Assembly: GCF_965233615.1 (NCBI RefSeq)
Contig: NZ_OZ247495.1
DNA: 64,000 bases
Strand: one strand, 5' to 3'
Source of the DNA: Pelagibius sp028280305
Lineage (GTDB): Bacteria; Pseudomonadota; Alphaproteobacteria; Kiloniellales; Kiloniellaceae
The position numbers and the translations under genes were made by a program. The number at the start of each line of letters is the position of its first letter. Position 1 is the stretch's first letter. Positions 53,090 to 60,687 of this stretch are shown here, piece by piece. Below the pieces are notes generated by a model that searched no databases, was not told the origin of the DNA, and worked only from the letters and a program-made list of their open reading frames with translations.

Positions 53090-53212
53090 ATGATCGGGCG
53101 CGACAGTGAGAAGGATATGAACGCCTACGGCCTCTGGCCCTGGGCCGGCGGAATTTTCGTGGCTGCCGTACTGATTGGACTAATGTTCGTATTGGCCCGG
53201 GGTTTTGCCTGA
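53090..53212 (+). CDS. Single-span membrane microprotein between TRAP permease and dehydratase
   Basis: 40 residues: a polar N-terminus (GRDSEKDMNAYG), then WPWAGGIFVAAVLIGLMFVL as one membrane helix, then ARGFA. ATG 53090 is preceded 4 nt earlier by a near-perfect AAGGAGGTCC ribosome-binding site, the strongest evidence for its reality. It follows the permease stop by 22 bp, in operon with it. I do not recognise it. It may be an accessory subunit of the TRAP permease. Confidence 0.72.
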   Translation: MIGRDSEKDMNAYGLWPWAGGIFVAAVLIGLMFVLARGFA

Positions 53213-53234
53213 TACGGAAGATGGGATTGTTGCG

Positions 53235-54974
53235 GTGACTGGAAAGAAAAAGACTTACAACGACCTGCGCAGCGCGCGCTGGATGGCGCCGGACGACTTC
53301 CGCTCCTTCGGGCATCGGTCCCGCACCATGCAAATGGGTTACGCGCCGGATGATTGGAGCGAAAAGCCGGTCATCGCGATCCTCAATACCTGGTCGGATG
53401 CGCAGCCCTGTCACATGCACTTCAAACACCGGGTCGAAGACGTCAAGCGGGGCATCTTCCAGACCGGCGGCTTTCCCATGGAGCTGCCGGTGCATTCCCT
53501 GTCGGAAACCCTCCTGAAGCCGACCAGCATGCTCTACCGCAACATGCTGGCCATGGAAACCGAGGAACTGCTGCGCTCTCACCCCATCGACGGGGTCATC
53601 CTGATGGGCGGCTGCGACAAGACCACACCGGGCCTGGTCATGGGTGCGGTTTCCATGGGCCTGCCCTTCATCTACGTGACCGCCGGACCGATGCTGCGCG
53701 GAAACTACCGCGGACAGGTCCTGGGCTCGGGCACCGACTCGTTCAAGTATTGGGACGAGCGCCGCTCCGGCCTGATCTCAAAAGAAGAGTGGGTCGGCGT
53801 CCAAGGCGGCATCGCCCGCTCCTATGGCCACTGCATGACCATGGGAACCGCCTCGACCATGACGGCGATCGCCGAGGCCCTGGGCCTGACGCTGCCGGGC
53901 GCCAGTTCGATCCCCGCCGCCGACGCCAACCACCAGCGCATGTGCGCCGCGGCCGGGCGGCGCATCGTCGACATGGTGTGGGAGGATCTGACACCGGATC
54001 AGATTATCACCCAGGCTGCCGTTACCAACGCCGTCACCGTGGCCATGGCGACCGGCTGCTCGACCAACGCCATTATCCACCTTATCGCCATGGCGCGCCG
54101 CGCCGGGATTTCGCTGGATCTCGACGCCTTCGACAAGATCGGCCGGACCACACCGGTCATCGCCAATATCCGCCCCTCGGGCAAGGACTATCTCATGGAG
54201 GACTTCTTCTATGCCGGCGGTCTGCGCGGGCTCATGAAGAACCTCTCCGACAAGCTCGACCTGTCCACACTCACCGTGACGGGCGAGACACTCGGGAAAA
54301 CCCTGGAGGGCGCGGAGGTCCATAACGACGACGTCATCCGGCCACTCGACAATCCGGTTTACCACGAAGGCTCCCTGGCGGTGCTCAAGGGAAACCTCGC
54401 ACCCGACGGCGCGGTGATCAAACCGGCGGCCTGCGATCCGAAGTTCTTCAAACACAGCGGTCCGGCCCTGGTGGCGGACAGCTATGCCGAACTGAAGGAA
54501 ATCATCGACGACGAGACCCTCGACATCGGCCCCGATACGGTTCTCGTGCTGCGCAATGCCGGCCCCCAGGGCGGTCCCGGCATGCCCGAATGGGGCATGA
54601 TCCCGATGCCGAAGGCGCTCCTGAAAAAGGGCCATCGCGACATGCTGCGGATTTCGGATGCGCGCATGTCCGGTACCTCTTATGGCGCCTGCATCCTGCA
54701 TGTGGCGCCGGAGGCATACATCGGCGGACCGCTCGCGCTGTTGCGCAGCGGCGACATCATCGAGGTCGATATACCGGAACGGTCCCTCAACATGCGTGTA
54801 TCGGAAGCCGAGTTACAGCAACGGCGCAGTAAATGGGCCGCGCCCAGCCCGCGCTATGGCCGCGGCTACGGCTGGCTTTTCACTAAGCACATCGAGCAAG
54901 CCAACGAAGGTTGCGACTTTGACTTTTTGAAGACCGAATTCGGCGCCCCGGTAGACGAACCCGAAATCAATTGA
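53235..54974 (+). CDS. IlvD/Edd family dehydratase (aldonate dehydratase-like)
   Basis: 579 residues from GTG 53235; TTG 53205 inside the microprotein gene is the alternative. Three cluster cysteines are visible: DAQPCHMH (about C59), GGCDKTTPG (about C127) and SYGHCMTMGTAS (about C200), binding an Fe-S cluster. The length and sequence (RNAGPQGGPGMPEWG, DARMSGTSYGACILHVAPEA) match the L-arabinonate/xylonate dehydratase group rather than biosynthetic IlvD. It would form a 2-keto-3-deoxy sugar acid. With the TRAP transporter and an RraA aldolase it makes a compact catabolic set. Confidence 0.9.
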   Translation: MTGKKKTYNDLRSARWMAPDDFRSFGHRSRTMQMGYAPDDWSEKPVIAILNTWSDAQPCHMHFKHRVEDVKRGIFQTGGFPMELPVHSLSETLLKPTSMLYRNMLAMETEELLRSHPIDGVILMGGCDKTTPGLVMGAVSMGLPFIYVTAGPMLRGNYRGQVLGSGTDSFKYWDERRSGLISKEEWVGVQGGIARSYGHCMTMGTASTMTAIAEALGLTLPGASSIPAADANHQRMCAAAGRRIVDMVWEDLTPDQIITQAAVTNAVTVAMATGCSTNAIIHLIAMARRAGISLDLDAFDKIGRTTPVIANIRPSGKDYLMEDFFYAGGLRGLMKNLSDKLDLSTLTVTGETLGKTLEGAEVHNDDVIRPLDNPVYHEGSLAVLKGNLAPDGAVIKPAACDPKFFKHSGPALVADSYAELKEIIDDETLDIGPDTVLVLRNAGPQGGPGMPEWGMIPMPKALLKKGHRDMLRISDARMSGTSYGACILHVAPEAYIGGPLALLRSGDIIEVDIPERSLNMRVSEAELQQRRSKWAAPSPRYGRGYGWLFTKHIEQANEGCDFDFLKTEFGAPVDEPEIN

Positions 54975-55038
54975 ACCTGCCGGCCGTCGCAAGACGACCC
55001 TGCCCGCCCGAAACCGATGCAATACGGGATGATCCCCC

Positions 55039-55761
55039 ATGACCGAAAACGCTCTCTCCCCGGCAACCCATGCAAAGCTGATGACGGTCTCCGTCGCGAC
55101 CCTGGCGACGGCGCTTTTCAAACGCGGCCTGCGCAACCAAACAATACAGGACGTGCGCCCTCTGCGGCCGAGCGGCCGCAACATGGTTGGGCCGGCCTTC
55201 ACCCTGCGCTACATGCCGGCGCGCGAAGACCTGAACCAGCTGGTCGAGTTCCGCAACCCCGATCATCCGCAGCGCAAGGCGGTGGAAATCTGTCCGCCCG
55301 GCGCCATCCTCGTCATGGACAGCCGAAAAGACCCGCGCGCCGCCTCGGCAGGCGACATCCTGATCACCCGCCTGCAGATGCGCGGCGTCGCCGGCGTGGT
55401 AACGGACGGGGGTTTTCGCGATGCCATGAGGATCGCAGAGCTGGATATCCCGGCATATCACAACCGGCCCTCCTCACCGACAAACCTGACGCACCACCAG
55501 GCAATCGACCTCAACGTGCCGATCGGCTGCGGCGATGCCCCTGTCTTTCCCGGCGACATCCTGGTCGGCGATGACGACAGCGTCATCGTGATTCCGGCCT
55601 ACCTCGCCGACGAAATCGCGGAGGAGGCGAGCGAGATGACGGCCTATGAGACCTTCGTCATCGAACAGGTGAAAAACGGCGCCAGCATTGTCGGCCTCTA
55701 TCCGGCCACCAAGGACGAAAATCTCGAGGCCTTCGCAGCCTGGCGCAAATCGAAGGAGTGA
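55039..55761 (+). CDS. RraA family protein (probable class II aldolase)
   Basis: 240 residues. The RraA/HMG-aldolase core is GVAGVVTDGGFRDAMRIAEL (the R and D of DGG-FRD hold the metal) and PIGCGDAPVFPGDILVGDDD. Although some family members inhibit RNase E, the catabolic paralogues cleave 4-hydroxy-2-keto acids to pyruvate. The gene is 64 bp downstream of the dehydratase, arguing for the aldolase role. It is longer than E. coli RraA, with an extra C-terminal helix. Confidence 0.88.
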   Translation: MTENALSPATHAKLMTVSVATLATALFKRGLRNQTIQDVRPLRPSGRNMVGPAFTLRYMPAREDLNQLVEFRNPDHPQRKAVEICPPGAILVMDSRKDPRAASAGDILITRLQMRGVAGVVTDGGFRDAMRIAELDIPAYHNRPSSPTNLTHHQAIDLNVPIGCGDAPVFPGDILVGDDDSVIVIPAYLADEIAEEASEMTAYETFVIEQVKNGASIVGLYPATKDENLEAFAAWRKSKE

Positions 55762-55827
55762 TCGTCCGGCCGGCCGCGGACCGGGCTCTGCCGCCAGGTC
55801 TCAAGAAGGGCTGATAGGTGAAGGAAA

Positions 55828-55880
55828 TGGTGGGCGTACCTGGGATTGAACCAGGGACCTCCTCGATGTCAAGGAGGCGC
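55828..55880 (-). tRNA. 3' fragment of tRNA-Val(GAC), probable attachment-site scar
   Basis: Read on the minus strand: anticodon arm CCTCC-TTGACAT-CGAGG (anticodon GAC, one mismatch at the stem base), variable AGGTC, T arm CCTGG-TTCAATC-CCAGG, acceptor TACGCCC, then A and CCA at 55828-55830. The 5' acceptor strand and D arm are absent; upstream DNA (55881 onward) has no GGGCGTA or D arm. A piece from anticodon to CCA is what tyrosine integrases duplicate. It is not a functional tRNA. The gap 55881-56052 shows no gene. Confidence 0.8.
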
Positions 55881-56052
55881 CAGTGTTCCTAGAAACGGGG
55901 AATCAAGGGGTTACGTGGGCCAAGGTCTGCCCTCACCCAATTCCGATGAGCCGCCAGGACTGCGTGACACAGATTTAGTCTCCCGAACCCCTATATTAAC
56001 TTCGGAAGGATGTAACAGCGCCACCGACGGCTGTTCGCGAGGCTTCCCCGCG

Positions 56053-57051
56053 CTATCTCAGAAAGAACTCGACGGGGACGACAAGTTCAAGCTGGGCACC
56101 GGGCATTTCATCGGGCATTCCCGGTAAGGGCCGGGCGCGTTCGATCATGGCCGTCACTTCCTGATCCAGCAGCCTGTGACCGGAGCTCTCCTGTATCCGG
56201 TACTCAAGCACCTGGCCTTCCCGATCCATCACCAGATAGAGCAAGGCCGTGCCCTGCTGCTGGCGCCGCTTTGCCCGGCGCGGATATTCCTTGTGTCTCT
56301 GCAGCCAAGCCAGCAACTCCGCCATGTAGTCGGTCACGGCAGCCGGCGAACCCCCTGCACTCCCGCCACTGCCGCTGCCGGCATCGCGGGTCTCCTTGGT
56401 GCCCGACTTGCCTGCCGATCCCGCCGGCATGGCAACATCGGTGCGTGTCTCCGTGGGCAAACCAACTGGCCTGTCTGCTCGCTCGTTTGTTCTCTCAACG
56501 GTCCGCGCCTGCTCAACCGGCACGGCCGGTGCCGGTTGCGGTGGAGCCGGCTGCAGTGGGGCTGGTTTGCGGCTCGGCCGCGGCGGAATGAGGACGGGGC
56601 GGGCTTCCACCGGAAGCTCGGATGGGGCGGTTTCGACCACATCCACCGCCTGGACAGCGGCAACCTCCTCCGGCTCCACGGGCACATCCGCACTCTCGGA
56701 AAAGTCCATGACCGGCACCGGTTCAGCCTCGACGGTTTCGACAACATCATCCGCGGTTTCGGTATCGACGGGCACCGGATCGGGCAGGATTTCCGCTTCC
56801 TCGTCGGGGATCACCGCCGCGGTTTCCTCGGGCACCCCGGCGGGTTCGGCTTCCGGAAGATCGCGGTCATCCGTACTGGCGCTGCCCGGCGCACCGCCCG
56901 CAGGGCCGAGCGCAACCTCGATACCGCCGACCCCGCTGCGTACGGCGCCGCGCTCCGGCGGCAACCACAAGAACGCAGCGGCAAGGCCGGCGTGCAACAA
57001 CAGCGCGACCGCAGAGGCCAAAACCCAGTGCCGCGCGGTAATCTGTATCAC
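56053..57051 (-). CDS. tonB: TonB family energy-transducing protein
   Basis: 332 residues. The N-terminal anchor is WVLASAVALLLHAGLAAAFL, with the classic His of TonB. A long Pro/Glu/Val-rich periplasmic region follows (about 60-220). The C-terminal TonB domain includes YPRRAKRRQQQGTALLYLV and ESSGHRLLDQEVTAMIERA and ends VPVEFFLR. GTG 57051 overlaps the exbD stop. It transmits the proton-motive force from ExbB/ExbD to outer-membrane receptors, such as the one encoded at 60688. Confidence 0.9.
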   Translation of the reverse strand: MIQITARHWVLASAVALLLHAGLAAAFLWLPPERGAVRSGVGGIEVALGPAGGAPGSASTDDRDLPEAEPAGVPEETAAVIPDEEAEILPDPVPVDTETADDVVETVEAEPVPVMDFSESADVPVEPEEVAAVQAVDVVETAPSELPVEARPVLIPPRPSRKPAPLQPAPPQPAPAVPVEQARTVERTNERADRPVGLPTETRTDVAMPAGSAGKSGTKETRDAGSGSGGSAGGSPAAVTDYMAELLAWLQRHKEYPRRAKRRQQQGTALLYLVMDREGQVLEYRIQESSGHRLLDQEVTAMIERARPLPGMPDEMPGAQLELVVPVEFFLR

Positions 57052-57452
57052 TTGCCGCCCGCCACGGTGAGAAGCTGCACTTTCTCGACCCCCGCCTCGC
57101 GCAGTACTTCCATCACCGCCACGACGCGCAGGGCCGGCGCCTCACTGTCTGCCTTCAGCCGGATCTTCATACCCTCCCGGCCGGCAAGGCGGTCGGCCAT
57201 CGCTGCCTTCAGGGCGGCGTCTTCGAGGATGACGCCGTCCAGCGCGAGCTGGCCTTCGGCAGCAACCTGAACGACCAGTTCCTCGACCGCGACCTGGCCT
57301 TCGCCCAGCGATTGCGGCGGTACGATCCTGAATGGGTCCGCAGCGGAAAACTGCCCGGCCAACATGAAAAAAATCAACAGCAGGAAAACGACATTGATCA
57401 ACGGCAGGATCCGCTCGTCGTCACTTCTGCTTTGGCGTGATTGAAAGCGCAT
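57048..57452 (-). CDS. ExbD family protein, second copy
   Basis: 134 residues. One N-terminal membrane helix with the proton-path residue in place of Asp changed: RILPLINVVFLLLIFFMLAGQ has Asn where ExbD usually has Asp (PLIDVVF). The periplasmic part follows. The partner copy upstream retains the Asp. The operon order is ExbB, ExbD, ExbD, TonB. The loss of the acid suggests a non-pumping partner in a mixed ExbD dimer. Confidence 0.87.
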   Translation of the reverse strand: MRFQSRQSRSDDERILPLINVVFLLLIFFMLAGQFSAADPFRIVPPQSLGEGQVAVEELVVQVAAEGQLALDGVILEDAALKAAMADRLAGREGMKIRLKADSEAPALRVVAVMEVLREAGVEKVQLLTVAGGK

Positions 57453-57460
57453 GGTGTTCG

Positions 57461-57901
57461 CTACCGGTCCCGGACCAGGGAAAGGTTGGCAGCTCCGGCC
57501 AATGTCAGCCTGTCGAGCACCTGGACAGTCTGTTGCAGGGAAACGCCCCTTGCAGGCTTGATCACAACACGGCGGTCCGGCGCCTGCGCAACCCGACGGC
57601 CGACCCGTTCAGCCAAGGCATCCAGCGAAAGCGTCTCGCCGGCCAGGCGCAGCCGGTCCGGCATCACCTCAACCAAGAGCGCACCCTCCATCGGGCTCGC
57701 ACTGCCGGCCGGGGCCGGCGCATTGAGTGCGATCGCCCGCCAATCCAGAAAGCTCGAGGCCAGCATGAAAAAGATCAACAGGATGAAGACCACATCGATC
57801 AGCGGCGTCAGACTGACCAGGGACCGCCGCCGCGCCTTGTTGCTATCGGCCAGCCGCCGCTGAGGCGGCAGCGAAGCGGCCCGATGCATAATTCTGTTCA
57901 T
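57461..57901 (-). CDS. exbD: ExbD family protein, first copy
   Basis: 146 residues. The membrane helix SLTPLIDVVFILLIFFMLAS holds the essential Asp. A C-terminal periplasmic domain follows (VEVMPDRLRLAGETLSL). It overlaps the end of exbB by 59 bp (ATG 57901 inside exbB). With ExbB it uses the proton gradient to energise TonB. Confidence 0.9.
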   Translation of the reverse strand: MNRIMHRAASLPPQRRLADSNKARRRSLVSLTPLIDVVFILLIFFMLASSFLDWRAIALNAPAPAGSASPMEGALLVEVMPDRLRLAGETLSLDALAERVGRRVAQAPDRRVVIKPARGVSLQQTVQVLDRLTLAGAANLSLVRDR

Positions 57902-58634
57902 CTTCGACCTCGTCGACGAAGTGACCCGATAGATCCTCGGTGAAGACCTGGGTCACGATGCTGTCCATTTCATGCGCCAGGGCGTCGACACGCCGTTCCA
58001 GCCAATTGAGAAGCACGACGACCGGGATCGCCACGGCAAGACCAACGGCTGTCGTCAGCAGCGCCTCCCATATGCCGCCGGACAGGATCGACGGGTCCAC
58101 CTGACTGCCCGCCTGCTCGAGCTGACGAAAGGCCTCGATCATGCCGAGGACGGTTCCGAAGAGACCCAAGAGAGGCGCCAGCGAGGCGATCACTTCCAGC
58201 GGCCGAAAACCACTGCGCAGCGCTTCCAGGACATCGCCGCCGAAACGCAGAACCTCTTCGCGCACCATGCTTTCATCGATGCCGCGCCGCTGCCCGCGGA
58301 TCGCCCTGGCAACAGCCTGTGCCACTGGGCCACGCGCAGCCGCCACCTGGGAAAGCGCCGCGTCCGACCGTCCGGCGCGATAGAGGCGCAAGGCTTCACG
58401 CGCTGTGCGGCGTTCGCCGACACGCAGGGCGCGGAACTGCCAGATCTTCAAAACCACAATCGCCAGAGCGACAACCGACATGACCAGCAGAAGGGCAACA
58501 ACGGGACCACCCGTCTGAAGCAGGTCCAAAGCCCGCTCAGCCATGCCGGCAGATCCCTCCGATGCAACTGCATCGGCTGTCAAAACAGCGGTATCGGGCC
58601 CTGCCTGCGTGGCGGACTCCAGTTCGTCATTCAT
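57843..58634 (-). CDS. exbB: ExbB/TolQ/MotA family proton channel protein
   Basis: 263 residues from ATG 58634. Three membrane spans: PVVALLLVMSVVALAIVVLK, IASLAPLLGLFGTVLGMIEAF (the MotA/TolQ motif LLGLFGTVLGMI) and LLTTAVGLAVAIPVVVLLNWL. The cytoplasmic loop has the ARA(I)RGQRRG sequence. First gene of the exbB-exbD-exbD-tonB operon. It is divergent from the sigma factor gene; a Fur-like box sits in the shared region. Confidence 0.92.
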   Translation of the reverse strand: MNDELESATQAGPDTAVLTADAVASEGSAGMAERALDLLQTGGPVVALLLVMSVVALAIVVLKIWQFRALRVGERRTAREALRLYRAGRSDAALSQVAAARGPVAQAVARAIRGQRRGIDESMVREEVLRFGGDVLEALRSGFRPLEVIASLAPLLGLFGTVLGMIEAFRQLEQAGSQVDPSILSGGIWEALLTTAVGLAVAIPVVVLLNWLERRVDALAHEMDSIVTQVFTEDLSGHFVDEVEDEQNYASGRFAAASAAAGR

Positions 58635-58861
58635 CGACGTGGACCTCAATCCTGTAAAGGCATCTAGACAGCACAAAGGGCCCGCAGAACCGGGCAAAAT
58701 CGTGCGAATGAGAGTCATTTTCAGCACAATTCAGCCGCCCTGGCAAGGCGCTATCCGTCCGCTAAGGTCAAACAGCACGCGCCACGATCATCATTCCCGA
58801 CGGTCCCGGCGACATGGCACCGGCAAGCCAAAATCCGGCCAAGACCACTCCGCAAATCAAA

Positions 58862-58882
58862 TTGCGAACCGTTCTCAATTAA
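58862..58882. promoter_or_regulatory. Fur-like box before the FecI-type sigma gene
   Basis: TTGCGAACCGTTCTCAATTA resembles the alphaproteobacterial Fur box (GCnAATnATTCTCATT type). It lies 42 bp before the chosen sigma start and could also serve the divergent exbB. Iron control of the block is therefore likely. Match is by eye and imperfect. Confidence 0.55.
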
Positions 58883-58923
58883 GCTACAAAGCAGAGGCAA
58901 TCCTTACGGAACTCCGGGCTTCG

Positions 58924-59421
58924 GTGCGACAAAGCGATGTCAAACGGTTCTATTTCGAGCATGGCGAAGAGCTTCAACGCTATCTGACCCGGCGGTTGAA
59001 CTGTGCGCAGACAGCCGCCGATCTGAAGCAGGAGGCCTTTATTCGGCTGATGAACGGCCAACCCGCCGAAGCACTTGAGAATCCCAGAGCCTACCTTTAC
59101 AGAATCGCCTCCAATCTGGTGGCAGATCACTTCCGCGGTGTGAAGTTCGAACCGCGGATCGTGGCCTCTGGGTTTCGGGACACGGTCCCGGATGAAAGGC
59201 CGGGCCCCGAACGAGCCATTCTCGCACAAGATGAAGTACGCAGCCTGAAACTGGCCATCAACGACCTGCCCCCGCGACAACGCGAAATCCTAATGCTGCA
59301 CAAGTTTGAGGGCCTGAGTTATGGCGCGATCGCAGAACGGCTTAACATCTCAAAGAACACGGTAATGGTGCATATGATGCGGGCCCTCGCCCGCTGCAGA
59401 GACCGCCTCTCCGAAGAATAA
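58924..59421 (+). CDS. fecI: FecI-type ECF sigma factor
   Basis: 165 residues from GTG 58924. Region 2 is DVKRFYFEHGEELQRYLTRR to RAYLYRIASNLVADHFRG; region 4 is LPPRQREILMLHKFEGLSYGAIAERLNISKNTVMVHM. The open frame extends back to 58543, but only downstream of 58924 does the sequence look like a sigma factor, and the Fur-like box lies before it. The pair with FecR and a receptor having a signalling domain is the iron-siderophore surface-signalling arrangement. Confidence 0.85.
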   Translation: MRQSDVKRFYFEHGEELQRYLTRRLNCAQTAADLKQEAFIRLMNGQPAEALENPRAYLYRIASNLVADHFRGVKFEPRIVASGFRDTVPDERPGPERAILAQDEVRSLKLAINDLPPRQREILMLHKFEGLSYGAIAERLNISKNTVMVHMMRALARCRDRLSEE

Positions 59422-59547
59422 CGCCAAAAACCTCCAATCCGAGTAATGGCGCCATGGCCCGACTACGTCTTATGCGATAGGAGCGGCACAGCGGCTTAGG
59501 AAGTTGTCGATGCAAGTAAAAGACGATCGATCAATGGGCGGCGGCAA

Positions 59548-60531
59548 TTGACAAACAAGAAGGTCAGACAGGCAACAAAGGATGCCGCGACGGAGTGGTT
59601 TGTTCGACTGCGCGATGATCCGGTATCCGACAGCGACAGAGCCGCCTTTGAGGCTTGGCGCAATGCCGATCCCGCCCATGCCGATGCTTATCGGGAGATG
59701 GAAAGGCTATGGCGCGGGCTGGACCAAGTCGACCACCAAAGCAGCACGGCCAGAGTTATCCAGGATACCCGCGGCGCGAAGGGGGCGAGAAGGCCCGCGG
59801 TGCGCCGATACGCCACTAAACGGTTGGCCTTCGCCGCCTCTGTCGCCGCAATTGTCGGTTTTAGCGCCTATGGCTTGACCCCAGCCGGCCTGTTCGCCGA
59901 GCACCGGACTCAGGCGGGCGAACAAAGTGAGATCACCCTGGAGGATGGCTCCGTCTTGCACCTTAACACGGCGACTGCCATTTCTACCGAATTCACTGCA
60001 GACAAAAGGCAGATCACCCTACACAGCGGCGAAGCTTACTTCGAAGTCGCCAAGGACATCAGCCGCCCCTTCGTCGTGGATGCCGAAATCGGCCAGGTCG
60101 AGGTCCTAGGCACCGCTTTTTCGGTGAAACGTAGGGACAACCGTCTTGAGGTAATCGTAACCGAAAACAGGGTCACCGTCTCCGGTCAGGAACACAGACC
60201 TGCTGTTGCAGCAGCAGGCCAAGGTGTCCGCATCACGGAAGCCGGGCTGACGTTCCTGGCTCATACCAACACCGAGACATCGCTCGCCTGGCGCCGGGGT
60301 CGGCTGGTCTTCGACAACAAACCGCTTGGTGAGGTTCTTGCGGAGTTAGATCGTTACCGGAAGGGGCGCATCGTGGTTCTGGATAGCGCGCTCAAAACCC
60401 TTCCCGTGACTGGCTCCTTTGCCATTGACCAGGCCGACAAGACGCTGGGAACCATCGAGCAGACACTGCCGTTGCGGCTGTTGCGGCTGAGCGATCTACT
60501 GGTCGTCGTCTACGCCGACCCTCCGCCATAG
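59548..60531 (+). CDS. fecR: FecR-family anti-sigma/signal-transducing protein
   Basis: 327 residues from TTG 59548; the nearby ATG 59534 is in another frame and stops. The N-terminal DUF4880 part (AATEWFVRLRDDPVSDSDRA, RLWRGL) binds the sigma factor. One membrane span is at about 92-112 (LAFAASVAAIVGFSAYG). The periplasmic FecR domain (EITLEDGSVLHLNTATAI, VEVLGTAFSVK) and C-terminal DUF4974-like end follow. It relays ligand binding by the receptor to FecI. Confidence 0.92.
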   Translation: MTNKKVRQATKDAATEWFVRLRDDPVSDSDRAAFEAWRNADPAHADAYREMERLWRGLDQVDHQSSTARVIQDTRGAKGARRPAVRRYATKRLAFAASVAAIVGFSAYGLTPAGLFAEHRTQAGEQSEITLEDGSVLHLNTATAISTEFTADKRQITLHSGEAYFEVAKDISRPFVVDAEIGQVEVLGTAFSVKRRDNRLEVIVTENRVTVSGQEHRPAVAAAGQGVRITEAGLTFLAHTNTETSLAWRRGRLVFDNKPLGEVLAELDRYRKGRIVVLDSALKTLPVTGSFAIDQADKTLGTIEQTLPLRLLRLSDLLVVVYADPPP

Positions 60532-60575
60532 CCGATACAAAGAACGAAGCCCGACAGGCGATACCTTCCGGCGCA

Positions 60576-60620
60576 GGAAAGTTTTTTTGCCACCCGAAGT
60601 AATGGTACCTACGCATTCCC
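60576..60620 (+). promoter_or_regulatory. Possible FecI-type promoter region before the receptor
   Basis: GGAAA at 60576 resembles the -35 element of FecI-type ECF promoters and is followed by a T-rich run. A convincing -10 cannot be named. Position (about 110 bp before the receptor start) fits; the call is weak. Confidence 0.3.
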
Positions 60621-60687
60621 GCGTCCTCTCACATAGAGAATGCAATTAAGACGCATTTGCGTGAACTACTGGAGGCCGGGGGAAATC

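Noticed and set aside
55828..55880. A functional tRNA-Val
   Set aside because: No D arm or 5' acceptor strand can be found upstream, and the anticodon stem has a mismatch.
58543..58923. N-terminal extension of the FecI-type sigma factor from 58543
   Set aside because: This part overlaps exbB and the Fur-like box and does not resemble a sigma factor; a start at 58924 gives the family's usual length.
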